Shown here piece after piece: positions 53,431-62,045 of a DNA stretch of 64,000 nucleotides (positions are counted from its first letter, which is position 1; each line of letters opens with the position of its first letter). Source of the DNA: G963676655 sp963676655 (GTDB taxonomy: Bacteria > Verrucomicrobiota > Lentisphaeria > Victivallales > Victivallaceae); contig CAXXKX010000003.1 in the NCBI GenBank assembly GCA_963676655.2, positions 1,984,001 through 2,048,000 of the forward strand, written 5' to 3'. The translations under genes and the position numbers were made by a program. The notes below the pieces were generated by a model, which ran no database searches, was not told where the DNA came from, and saw only the letters and a program-made list of their open reading frames with translations.

Positions 53431-56049
53431 ATGAAGATTGCGGCCATAAGCAAACAAGATCTTTATTATCCTCTCAATAACATGAAATTATCTTTATTGT
53501 TGGCGCTATGCACAATATCGTTCCCGGGATTTTGCGGCGGATATTCCTTAAAAACTGCCATGGATTACACGCTGGAACAGAAGCTCAAGTATTCAGCCGG
53601 ATGCACGTCCAAACTTCATAACGGAATACTGAGTCAGACTCTCTCTGGAGGCCGGGTTATCGATGGTCTGGTTTGTTTCGAACCCGTAACCTGGGAGAAA
53701 AATAAAAGCTATGAATTCCGCTGCGATGTGGAGGCTCCTAAAACGGCTATCGCATATCTTCAGGTGAAATTATATCAGAATGGAAAAGAAATCAGAAGAA
53801 TAAACAGCAGGTTAAATAATCAGTTGAAGGCTTCCCTGTCACTGGAGGTAATACCGGATAAAAGTGATAAAATGGAATTGTTATATCGCATTATCCGCCG
53901 CGAGGAGAATCTGGGTAAAACCGTTCGTTGGAAGAATTTCTATTTCGGCACGCCGCAACCGCAAAAAAAATTGACTGCAAATCTTGAACCGGCTCCTCGA
54001 GTCGAGATTATTCCCGGATACCAGGTATGCAGTATCTATTTGAACGGCTGCAAGGCGGAAGATTATACAAATATCAGCGGTCAAATTTATTATCGTGCGA
54101 AAGGCGCAAAGGCATGGCAGCCGGCTTTGGCTCCAGCCTATATTCGGCATGAGAAAAGTTTGCGTGGAAGTCTGCTTAATTTACGCGAAAATACTGATTA
54201 TGAAGTAAAACTGACAGTGGAAGATGGCGGCGGAAAAGAGAAAATAATCCGTAGTTTTCAGACGAAAAACGCATTTGTTCCAGTCGCTAAAACAATCGTA
54301 CTGGGGCCGGAACGTGCAACAGCGCTACTGAAAGCGGAGTCCGGCTCGGCGACCGGATATATCCGTTATACCGCCTCGCCCGGATTTGTATTGGCTGCCG
54401 GTAAAAAAAATGTCGATGCGGTTTTACTGGAGAACTGTTCTTATATCATTCTCGACGGATTGACGATTCGCGGCGGACAAAAAAACGGTATAATGATAAG
54501 AAATTCCCATCATATTCAAATTATCAATTGTGATATTGCGGCTTATGGCCTGAAGGGAGTGTTTCGTCCGGATCTCGATGGCAAACATTACCTGGGAAAC
54601 CGTGCGATATGGCGCGATGCCGGAATCCATGTTTTGGATTGTGATGACGTTCTTATCGAACGGAATTACATTCATGATCCTGACTCGTTGGGAAACAGCT
54701 GGTTTTATTCGCATCCATCCGGCCCGAACGGAATATGCGTTAATAACAGCTCATCTTTGACAGTACGTTATAATGACATCATCGGCAGTGACTCGAAGCG
54801 TTGGGATGATTGTGTCGGCAGCAGATCCAATTTCACCAATAATGGAGGAGCGAAACGCGATGCGGAGATCTGCGGTAATTATTTTGCGTTTGGCAATGAT
54901 GACGGTTGTGAACTTGACGGCGGCCAGATGAATGCCAGGTTCTTCCATAACCGGGTGGAAGGTTGTTTCTGTGGAGTAAGCCTTGCCGCCTGCATGAGGG
55001 GGCCCTCCTATGTTTTTCAGAACCGGTTCATTAACCCCGGAGACGAATATGACCTTGGTGGCAGCTGCATTAAAATGATAAGCGGTATAAAGTGTTTATG
55101 GGGTACGGTTTTCTTGCTTAATAATGATATATCCTGGATTCCCGGCAATGATATCTCGTTTCCTCCGCTGCCTGAACAACAATCCCCATTGTTCCTGCTT
55201 TATGCGCGTGGGAACAGGTATTCCTCTTCTGAACCATACCGCTTGGAGGAGATGAAGTCCTTTCGTTTCGATATCAACGAAAAGCGGAGCGCGCAAGCAT
55301 TTCTTCCCGCGATGCCGAAAGAATTTCCCGGTCGTCCCGCTGGATTTTCCATAAAGAAAAGCACTGTCAATTTTGAGCAGACAGATAATGCCGTCAGATC
55401 CGAACAGGTTACATTGAGCGCGACCAGGCCGGGTTTTAAATCGGAGTTCCGTGTCGTACAGCCGGAAGCCACACGTCATTTCAGGGTTCAACCATCATCA
55501 GGGATATTGCAATACGGAAATCCTGTTGTTCTAATGGTTAGTTCCTGCCCGGATAATATTTCAATTGCCCGAAGAAATACCGGTGCATTTGCAGTGAGGC
55601 TGAATAATGGTTTTTCTCGTCCGGTTTCTGTCACCACAGATTCGAGGAGAAATCCGGTTCTGCTTCATGCCGCACGTTCAAAAGCCGTTTTCGGTAAAAC
55701 GCTTAAAAATTCAGACGATTCCATCGTTGTTGAATTCATTTTGCCGAAAGCTGGAAGTTACTATCTATTTGTTAAAAACGGGAAAAGAAAATCAACCCTT
55801 GCCGAAGTTTCCTGTGATGACGGCGTTGGTGAAGCATGCAGTTTGACGAAGCCTCTGTATAGCGGAACCGAATCATGGCATTGCCTAAAGAGAAGATCAG
55901 GCAAACAGAAAAACCATCCGTATGCTTTATCAGCAGGGAAACACACTTTCATTATCAAGCCATATAAAAACTATAAGCACCCTGATTATACAAAATGTGC
56001 ACTGACAGACGACCCTGACGCATTTCGTTTAGCTCCGGATGATCTTTAA
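53431..56049 (+). CDS. Exported right-handed beta-helix protein with Fn3-like and C-terminal beta-sandwich
   Basis: 872 residues. Signal peptide with a long n-region (hydrophobic MKLSLLLALCTISFPGFC at 18-35). The ATG at 53431 has GGAAGG, while the internal Met18 has no ribosome binding site. A carbohydrate-binding-like sandwich covers about 40-170, an Fn3-like module about 190-285 (LRENTDYEVKLTVEDGG), and a parallel beta-helix about 310-590 with repeated rungs (NGIMIRNSHHIQIINCDI, DAGIHVLDCDDVLIERNYI, NGICVNNSSSLTVRYNDI). The C-terminus (about 745-872) is a second sandwich. The fold is that of polysaccharide lyases and GH28/GH110-type enzymes; specificity cannot be told. Confidence 0.82.
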   Translation: MKIAAISKQDLYYPLNNMKLSLLLALCTISFPGFCGGYSLKTAMDYTLEQKLKYSAGCTSKLHNGILSQTLSGGRVIDGLVCFEPVTWEKNKSYEFRCDVEAPKTAIAYLQVKLYQNGKEIRRINSRLNNQLKASLSLEVIPDKSDKMELLYRIIRREENLGKTVRWKNFYFGTPQPQKKLTANLEPAPRVEIIPGYQVCSIYLNGCKAEDYTNISGQIYYRAKGAKAWQPALAPAYIRHEKSLRGSLLNLRENTDYEVKLTVEDGGGKEKIIRSFQTKNAFVPVAKTIVLGPERATALLKAESGSATGYIRYTASPGFVLAAGKKNVDAVLLENCSYIILDGLTIRGGQKNGIMIRNSHHIQIINCDIAAYGLKGVFRPDLDGKHYLGNRAIWRDAGIHVLDCDDVLIERNYIHDPDSLGNSWFYSHPSGPNGICVNNSSSLTVRYNDIIGSDSKRWDDCVGSRSNFTNNGGAKRDAEICGNYFAFGNDDGCELDGGQMNARFFHNRVEGCFCGVSLAACMRGPSYVFQNRFINPGDEYDLGGSCIKMISGIKCLWGTVFLLNNDISWIPGNDISFPPLPEQQSPLFLLYARGNRYSSSEPYRLEEMKSFRFDINEKRSAQAFLPAMPKEFPGRPAGFSIKKSTVNFEQTDNAVRSEQVTLSATRPGFKSEFRVVQPEATRHFRVQPSSGILQYGNPVVLMVSSCPDNISIARRNTGAFAVRLNNGFSRPVSVTTDSRRNPVLLHAARSKAVFGKTLKNSDDSIVVEFILPKAGSYYLFVKNGKRKSTLAEVSCDDGVGEACSLTKPLYSGTESWHCLKRRSGKQKNHPYALSAGKHTFIIKPYKNYKHPDYTKCALTDDPDAFRLAPDDL

Positions 56050-56298
56050 GAGGGGTGGAGGCCGTCCGGCTCAACGGCGTTTCATCTTGCAGATTTGAAC
56101 GGCTGGAACGAACGTTTTGCAGCAGATTCAATTTGCGGCCATTGAAATGAATGATGTAGCCGGAGAAAAAACGATTACCTGCGAAAAGTGATAAATCTGT
56201 GAATATAGACTAAGAATGTCTTGAATAATAGTGCCGGAAGTGCTATTTTTTCTGCCTTGCTTTTCTTTTCGCAACAATAACAATATGGAACAGTGCAA
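56050..56298 (+). other. Spacer with possible decayed coding remnant
   Basis: One frame reads ...HLADLNGWNERFAADSICGH then a stop. A shift of frame continues as AIEMNDVAGEKTITCEK then a stop. The two could join into a protein C-terminus of about 55 residues, which suggests a frameshifted remnant of a carbohydrate-active gene. Support is only by eye. A weak hairpin followed by six T is near 56227-56255 and may end the transcript. Confidence 0.3.
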
Positions 56299-57003
56299 AT
56301 GTGTAAAAAAACAACTGTTATCATGGCCGGGGCAGCGCTGTTGGCGTTAAATGCCACCGCTGAAGTCTTTAACGCTGGAAAAGGCGGAGCGTCCACCACT
56401 AATCTGTTGGGCAAAAGTCTGCTGAATAAAGCGCTGAAACAGAAACCGCAATTGACCATTCTCATGGCGGGAACCAATGATATGCTTAATTCGGGCAAAC
56501 TGGCGACATATCAGAAATATGAAGCAAATCTCAATAAACTGCTCGACATCCTGAAAAAAAACAACTCAAAAGTGATCCTGATGACCATGCCGCCGTGCAG
56601 CGAAACTCTGTTATTGATGCGGCACAAGAAAGAAAAATATCCGGAACCACCGGCTAAACGGATTGAAAAAGGTAACGCGATTATCAAAAAAATCGCTAAA
56701 GACCGGAAGATTCCATTAGTTGATGTCTACGCTATGTTTACCGCGGTGACGAAAGATCAGGACAGTAAAGCAAGCCTGCTGCGCAACCTGGCAAATGTCA
56801 AGATCAAAGACGGTGTTCATCCCCGGATGGAGGGTTACAAAATTATTGCCGAAGCGGTCGCCCAGACCATCAAAAAGAATAATCTGCCGACCGGCCGAAT
56901 TGTTTGTTTTGGTGACAGCATTACTTACGGCGCCGGGATGAAGGGTGCCGGAACTGCCACTGGAGATACCTACCCCGGACAACTTGCAAAATTGCTTAAA
57001 TAA
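56299..57003 (+). CDS. Circularly permuted, exported SGNH/GDSL hydrolase
   Basis: 234 residues. Signal peptide ends near ATA|EVF. The mature protein starts at what is normally block II (EVFNAGKGGASTTNLLG) and continues with block III (MAGTNDML, Asn near 60) and block V (KDGVHPRMEGY, catalytic Asp-x-x-His at 171-174). It ends with block I: GRIVCFGDSITYGAG (Ser at 207) and DTYPGQLAKLLK. In ordinary SGNH hydrolases block I is N-terminal and its LAKLL end runs straight into EVxNAG. All catalytic residues are there but in rotated order. ATG at 56299 after GGAAC. Probable esterase or deacetylase of exported polysaccharide metabolism. Confidence 0.85.
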   Translation: MCKKTTVIMAGAALLALNATAEVFNAGKGGASTTNLLGKSLLNKALKQKPQLTILMAGTNDMLNSGKLATYQKYEANLNKLLDILKKNNSKVILMTMPPCSETLLLMRHKKEKYPEPPAKRIEKGNAIIKKIAKDRKIPLVDVYAMFTAVTKDQDSKASLLRNLANVKIKDGVHPRMEGYKIIAEAVAQTIKKNNLPTGRIVCFGDSITYGAGMKGAGTATGDTYPGQLAKLLK

Positions 57004-57014
57004 AGGATCATGAA

Positions 57015-57905
57015 ATGAAAATCATTGATGCGCATAATCATCCGGACTGGCACGGCCACAACCTTGACCGTTTTCTTGCCAATATGGAGAAAAACGGAAT
57101 TGAAAAAACCTGGCTGCTGTCCTGGGAATTGCCGAAAAATGAATATTTGGATCACTATGACGCGATTACCCCCGGCGCGCTTCTCGGTGTTAATGACGGT
57201 ATTGGCCCGGTTCCTTTTTCACGCTGTATCAACTACAAGGAACGTGCCCCGGAGAAATTTATCCTCGGTTACGCGCCCCATCCTTCCGATCCTGACGCCC
57301 TGGATAAATTGAACGCTGCGGTGACACTCTATGATGTCAAGATCTGCGGCGAGTTCAAGTTCCGCATCTGTTATGACAATCCGGACGCGATACGTCTTTT
57401 CCGGCGGGCCGGGGAACTCGGATTGCCGGTGACCATTCACCTGCAGTATGATCTGGATAAACGCGACGACTGTATGCGGAAACGGGAAGAATGGTTTGGC
57501 GGTTCGATGGATGCTTTTGAACGTGCCGTCGCGGCTTGCCCGGATACCAATTTTCTTGGACATGCCCCCGGCTTCTGGATTCATATCTCCAATGATGACC
57601 TTTACAAAACCACTAATTATCCGCCGGAAAATACAAAGACAGTTCCGGGTGGACAGTTGCCGGAAATGCTGAAGAAATATCCTAATCTGTATTGTGATAT
57701 TTCTGCTGGATCAGGTTGTCGCGCCCTTTCTCGCGATCCCGAATTCGCGCGCGAGTTCATAATCGAGTTTCAGGATCGCGTCCTATTTGCCAGAGACTAT
57801 TTTGACGACCAGCATTACAAGTTTTTAATGTCAATTGATTTGCCGGAAACGGTTCAAAATAAAGTATTTCATGGTAATGCTGAAAAACTGGTTGATTGCA
57901 ATTGA
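57015..57905 (+). CDS. Amidohydrolase 2-type metal-dependent hydrolase
   Basis: 296 residues, TIM barrel. The metal-binding start is IIDAHNHPDWHGHN, then FGLPVTIHL-like VTIHLQYD in the middle, NFLGHAPGFWIH, YCDISAGSGCRALSRDPEFAREFI, and VLFARDYFDDQH, the last carrying the conserved Asp of the amidohydrolase_2 family (PF04909). Members hydrolyse lactones or decarboxylate aromatic or sugar acids. It is 11 bases after the SGNH gene with AAAGGA and so is co-expressed. A lactone hydrolase in sugar-acid catabolism is a reasonable guess. Confidence 0.85.
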   Translation: MKIIDAHNHPDWHGHNLDRFLANMEKNGIEKTWLLSWELPKNEYLDHYDAITPGALLGVNDGIGPVPFSRCINYKERAPEKFILGYAPHPSDPDALDKLNAAVTLYDVKICGEFKFRICYDNPDAIRLFRRAGELGLPVTIHLQYDLDKRDDCMRKREEWFGGSMDAFERAVAACPDTNFLGHAPGFWIHISNDDLYKTTNYPPENTKTVPGGQLPEMLKKYPNLYCDISAGSGCRALSRDPEFAREFIIEFQDRVLFARDYFDDQHYKFLMSIDLPETVQNKVFHGNAEKLVDCN

Positions 57906-57933
57906 CGGATAATTGACGGATAAAGTGACGGGT
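57903..57933 (+). repeat. TGACGGAT tandem repeats beginning at a stop codon
   Basis: TGACGGAT at 57903-57910 (first three bases are the amidohydrolase stop), 57914-57921 and TGACGGGT 57926-57933. The same unit and period occur at 7243-7293, again starting with a stop codon. Confidence 0.65.
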
Positions 57934-57938
57934 GTAGA

Positions 57939-59150
57939 ATGTTGTTGATCAATATCGCAATCATTGTTATTTTCGCATGGGCTCTGGGCCTGATCTGCGA
58001 AAAGATCAAGCTGCCCGGACTGCTGGGTATGTTGTTTGTCGGCATTCTGCTCGGACCACATTGTTTTAACACGATAACTCCGGATCTGGAACATATTTCC
58101 AGTGAACTGCGCAATGCCGCGCTGATCGTTATTCTGATTCGGGCCGGTCTCGGCATCAGTAAACAGACCTTGAACAAAATTGGCGGTCCGGCATTGCGAA
58201 TGAGCTGTATTCCGGGGATTGTCGAAGGTGGCGTGATCATTGTTGTCGCGCACTGTCTGTTGGGTTTGGCGTGGCTGGAAGCTGGCATGCTGGGCTTTAT
58301 CGTCGCCGCGGTTTCTCCGGCGGTCGTTGTCCCGCAAATGCTGGACCTTAAAGAAAAGCGTTTCGGCGAGCATAAAGAGGTTCCGACCCTGATTCTGGCC
58401 GGGGCTTCGCTTGATGATGTGTTCGCGATCACTATATTCTACGTATTTCTGAATCTGGGGCAGGGAAAAGGCGATAAAATAGCCGGGGAACTGCTGAAAG
58501 TGCCGTTAAGTATTGTGCTTGGCGTGGTTATCGGTGCGCTAATCGGTTTTATATTACTGTTGCTGTTCAAAAAGATTCACATGCGGGATACCCGCAAGGC
58601 GCTGATTTTCATGGCCGCCGCGATTCTTTTTCAGGGACTTGAACACAAAATTCCGGTTGCCAGTTTGCTCGGGATCATGACGATCGGTTTCGTTATTCTT
58701 GAGAAAAACAACGACCTGGCGAATCGGCTCGCCGATAAATTCAATAAAATCTGGGTGTTGGCGGAAATATTGCTTTTTGTCCTGATCGGGGCTCAGGTAG
58801 ATATTACCAAAATCGGCTCCGCGGGTTTGATCGGTCTGGTAATCATCGCCGCCGGCCTGGTCGGCCGCAGCGCCGGAGTGCTGCTGGCTTTACTGAAGTC
58901 GGAACTCGACGCCAAAGAACGTTTGTTCTGTGTCTTCGCTTATATCCCGAAAGCCACGGTCCAGGCCGCTATCGGCGCGATTCCGCTCTCGGTCGGGATC
59001 GCGTCCGGTGATGTGATTCTGGCAATTGCCGTGCTTTCGATCATCGTCACCGCGCCGCTGGGCGCGATCATGATCCGGACTACCGCGCCGAAGCTGCTGC
59101 ATTGTCCGGATCAGGTCGAACCGGAGATTATTCCTCCTGCATCCAGTTGA
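57939..59150 (+). CDS. Cation:proton antiporter (CPA/NhaP-type)
   Basis: 403 residues, about 11-12 membrane helices. Typical start of the family: NIAIIVIFAWALGLICEKIKLPGLLGMLFVGILLGP. The mid-protein transport helices include GASLDDVFAITIF with the conserved Asp-Asp pair (ion site), and a late FLIGAQVDITKIG-type segment. It exchanges Na+ or K+ for protons at the inner membrane. The last ~8 codons overlap, on the opposite strand, the decayed 3' end of a sulfatase gene (59128-59180), so its C-terminal tail may be of recent origin. Confidence 0.9.
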   Translation: MLLINIAIIVIFAWALGLICEKIKLPGLLGMLFVGILLGPHCFNTITPDLEHISSELRNAALIVILIRAGLGISKQTLNKIGGPALRMSCIPGIVEGGVIIVVAHCLLGLAWLEAGMLGFIVAAVSPAVVVPQMLDLKEKRFGEHKEVPTLILAGASLDDVFAITIFYVFLNLGQGKGDKIAGELLKVPLSIVLGVVIGALIGFILLLLFKKIHMRDTRKALIFMAAAILFQGLEHKIPVASLLGIMTIGFVILEKNNDLANRLADKFNKIWVLAEILLFVLIGAQVDITKIGSAGLIGLVIIAAGLVGRSAGVLLALLKSELDAKERLFCVFAYIPKATVQAAIGAIPLSVGIASGDVILAIAVLSIIVTAPLGAIMIRTTAPKLLHCPDQVEPEIIPPASS

Positions 59151-59180
59151 GCTGAGGCCAGTATTTGGGGTATATCCGGG
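59128..59180 (-). pseudogene. Remnant of a sulfatase gene 3' end
   Basis: Read on the minus strand this encodes PKYWPQLNWMQEE and a stop. The complete sulfatase at 60563 ends PQYWPQLNWMLEK and stop. The aligned DNA matches at about 38 of 43 bases counted by eye (59128 onward against 60563 onward). Upstream the similarity stops, so only the tail of a lost or moved sulfatase remains. It overlaps the last codons of the antiporter gene. Confidence 0.72.
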
Positions 59181-59347
59181 GTACGGATGCTTTGAAAAAG
59201 CATTTAGAAGAAGATAAAAACAACAAAGTAATACCTTGGTCTGGCAGAAAACGTATAAGTTCAAAATAATTTAAATTTGTGAAGAAAGATCTAAGTAACG
59301 AACTCCAAATAGAGACAGAATTAGATTTTACCATTTTTAAAATTATA

Positions 59348-60220
59348 CTATTTTTTTACCGTAGGTAAACGCCACATACGAATTTTTCCATTGCTTTGAC
59401 CTAATAAAAAAATATTTTCAGCCGTAAAATTAGTTTTTTGCTGAAAAGAAGTCAAAATGTTTTGAGCTCTTTTTATATTATTAATGTTTTTTTCAAAAAT
59501 AATAGCAACAAGTTTTCGAGTTTTTTTATCAATATAAAAAAATGCTTTTTGTCCTTTTAATTTACCTATTGCTCTTACTTGTGTTTTAGGTACGCCCAAT
59601 AAGCCTGCGGCCGAATCCATGTCGTTACTAACAGCTCCTTCTGATTGATAATTTTTGTTAAGAAGCGTCGCTATAAGTGTCTTGTCATTGTTTGTGCCGC
59701 GGTAATGAAAAAGTCCACTTACTGATCCTATTTGACCAACACAACCTACATCCTCAACAGACACCTTTTTTTTATCAGCAAATGCCTCTATTGCCGTGAG
59801 CGCATCAGTTCCAAAAAGATATTTACCGCTTATTCTATATTTTGGTATACTTAAATGTTTAATGTCAGGCCAAAACATAAGGTCCGTATGGCTATTTTGT
59901 GCCGGTGAAGAATTTATTTTTACCCACGATTCTTCTTTGTTTTCTGAGTTTTTATTCAGCTTCTTTTTTATACTTTGTATATAAGCACGATATTTTTCTT
60001 CATCATATCCATACTCTTTTTTAAGCTTATCTGGCATATCTGCATATTTAATAAATTTAACGAGTTTACCAGAATGTTGTACTTTTATTCCATAAGCATT
60101 CCTGCTGATAACTTTAATATTTGTATAAGTAATTCCATCCAGCGTTTTAATATCACTATTGGCTGCATTACAAATATTAATAATAAATACAAAAAATAAC
60201 GTAAAATATTTAGCCGACAT
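59348..60220 (-). CDS. AT-rich exported protein of unknown function
   Basis: 290 residues with a signal peptide (MSAKYFTLFFVFIINICNA). Residues ~25-85 (LDGITYTNIKVISRNAYGIKVQHSGKLVKF, then LKKEYGYDEEKYRAY) match a small module often seen in exported Verrucomicrobia/Lentisphaerae hypotheticals: DGxxYxNVxV...GI...HSxG..KI, followed by a KYGYDPEK helix. The rest is not recognised. Strong AAAGGAG before the ATG. Codon use is much AT-richer than in both neighbours (antiporter and sulfatases), which suggests acquisition. It stands alone. Confidence 0.68.
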   Translation of the reverse strand: MSAKYFTLFFVFIINICNAANSDIKTLDGITYTNIKVISRNAYGIKVQHSGKLVKFIKYADMPDKLKKEYGYDEEKYRAYIQSIKKKLNKNSENKEESWVKINSSPAQNSHTDLMFWPDIKHLSIPKYRISGKYLFGTDALTAIEAFADKKKVSVEDVGCVGQIGSVSGLFHYRGTNNDKTLIATLLNKNYQSEGAVSNDMDSAAGLLGVPKTQVRAIGKLKGQKAFFYIDKKTRKLVAIIFEKNINNIKRAQNILTSFQQKTNFTAENIFLLGQSNGKIRMWRLPTVKK

Positions 60221-60562
60221 TTCAAATAACTCCTTTCACTCCATTGATATTTCCATCTTTTTGCATAAAACTCTTAAATCAATTTTTATTGCCTAAAAAA
60301 CTAATTTAAGTACTTTCAGCCGAGGCGTTCTTTAATTGGGCCATATTCCTGTTACTCTGTAATATACGCGAGATTCCTACAGTTACAAGCTTTGAAATAG
60401 ACTCAAATTAAGACATCTGACTTAAACCTGCAAAATAATGTAAACATCACAATAAAGTGAAGGAACGGTAATTGAACTCTTCATGCTACCCATTGAGCGC
60501 TCCTGTTTAAAGCACTTTAAGCTAAACGTTTCTGAAATGGTTTAAGGGTATTTGTTTTAGCC
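60221..60562. other. Intergenic region, no gene seen
   Basis: About 340 AT-rich bases between the orphan exported protein and the end of the sulfatase operon. No open frame with a ribosome binding site. No convincing terminator hairpin for the sulfatase transcript. Confidence 0.35.
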
Positions 60563-62017
60563 TTATTTCTCCAGCATCCAGTTAAGCTGCGGCCAGTATT
60601 GGGGGCCGGTATTTTCCTGCGGCGCGCCCGGAGTGCTGCGACCGTTACGGACGTATTGCGTCATCAAAGCGGTCAGTTTTTCCACTACTTCCGGGTATTT
60701 ATCCTGCAGGTTGGCTCGTTCGCTGATGTCGGCGTCCAGATCGTAAAGCTGAATCGGCGGCAGGCCGTCTACTTCCGGCGTGTTTGGACGAGGAAAACTC
60801 CAGCCGCCTGAACCGGGGCAAAATTCCAGTTTCCAGCGTCCCTGGCGGATCGAGAACGAACCGTTGACAGAATGATGCACGATTGCTTCACGCAACGGCT
60901 CAGTCAGTACTTCGTCATTCCAGAGCGGCAGGCTGCTGACGCTGTCTTCGGCTACTGAATCAGGCAGATTGTCTTCGAGAATATCCACAACGGTGGCGAA
61001 CATATCCGCGAGACAGACCGTTTCATCCGAGACTGTTCCGGCTTTAATCTGTTCCGGCCAACGAATCAGTAATGGAATGCGGTGCCCGCCTTCATAGATA
61101 TCCGCTTTGTGCCCGCGGAAAACGTAACTCGGGTTGTGACCGCAGGCGGCCAGTTCAGCAAAATCAGCCATAGGCGAACAGCCGTTGTCGGAGGTGAAGA
61201 CCAGAATAGTGTTGTCGGCTTTTCCGGCCTTTTCCAGCGCGGCCATTATCTGGCCGACAACGTCATCGGTCATCAGGCAGAAATCGCCGTACTCATTTGT
61301 CCCGGATTTTCCCTGGAATTCAGGCGTCGGCAAAATCGGAGTATGCGGCGCCGGCAGCGGGAAGTAGAGGTAGAACGGATCATCGGAACCGGCATGTTCC
61401 TCGATAAATTTACAGGCGCGCCGGGTAAAGTTCGGCAGAACATCCTCATGAACAAAGTCGGCCCCGGTCGGGCCTTTGCGCCAGAAACGTTTATCCGTAT
61501 CCTCGGTTATCCGGTTCGGCAATGCGGTTATTTTATCATTTTCAACATAAACATAGGGATCCATGTCAAGCGAACCGATGATGCCGAAGAAATAATCGAA
61601 TCCGCCGCGGTCGGTCGGGCCATTGGTGATTGGCGCGGAAAAATCAATATCTTTGGGATCGTCACTATTCAATTTCCAGTTCCAGCCAAGATGCCATTTA
61701 CCGATGCAGGCAGTCTCATAGCCGTGTTTTTTCAAGTATGACGCCATGGTTTCCCGGCCTTCTTCGATCAACGGACCGTCATAACCGAAGAGAACATGCT
61801 CTTTCAGGCTGGAACGCCAGTTGTAGCGTCCGGTCAGGATACTGTAGCGCGACGGCGTACAGACGGCTGAACTGGAATGGGCATCGCGAAACGCCATGCC
61901 TTCGGCCGCCATGCGGTCCATATTTACGGTATTGATCTTGGATTCCGGATTCAGGCAGGAGACATCGCCATAGCCCATGTCGTCCGCCAGAATATAAACG
62001 ATGTTAGGTTTATTCAT
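60563..62017 (-). CDS. Cys-type sulfatase (first of a pair)
   Basis: 484 residues. It starts NIVYILADDMGYGD with the metal-site Asp pair. The formylglycine motif CTPSR (Cys53) lies in SSSAVCTPSRYSILTGR. Later features are ETACIGKWHLG, FYLYFPLPAPHTP, FTSDNGCSP and the family tail QYWPQLNWM. No signal peptide, so it should act on imported sulfated oligosaccharides unless exported otherwise; needs a formylglycine-generating enzyme encoded elsewhere. It follows the other sulfatase by 28 bases. Of two Met starts, 62017 is preferred because it gives MNKPNIVYI and has GAG upstream. Confidence 0.93.
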   Translation of the reverse strand: MNKPNIVYILADDMGYGDVSCLNPESKINTVNMDRMAAEGMAFRDAHSSSAVCTPSRYSILTGRYNWRSSLKEHVLFGYDGPLIEEGRETMASYLKKHGYETACIGKWHLGWNWKLNSDDPKDIDFSAPITNGPTDRGGFDYFFGIIGSLDMDPYVYVENDKITALPNRITEDTDKRFWRKGPTGADFVHEDVLPNFTRRACKFIEEHAGSDDPFYLYFPLPAPHTPILPTPEFQGKSGTNEYGDFCLMTDDVVGQIMAALEKAGKADNTILVFTSDNGCSPMADFAELAACGHNPSYVFRGHKADIYEGGHRIPLLIRWPEQIKAGTVSDETVCLADMFATVVDILEDNLPDSVAEDSVSSLPLWNDEVLTEPLREAIVHHSVNGSFSIRQGRWKLEFCPGSGGWSFPRPNTPEVDGLPPIQLYDLDADISERANLQDKYPEVVEKLTALMTQYVRNGRSTPGAPQENTGPQYWPQLNWMLEK

Positions 62018-62045
62018 AGTTCGCTCTTTCATTTCTAATTTCTAA

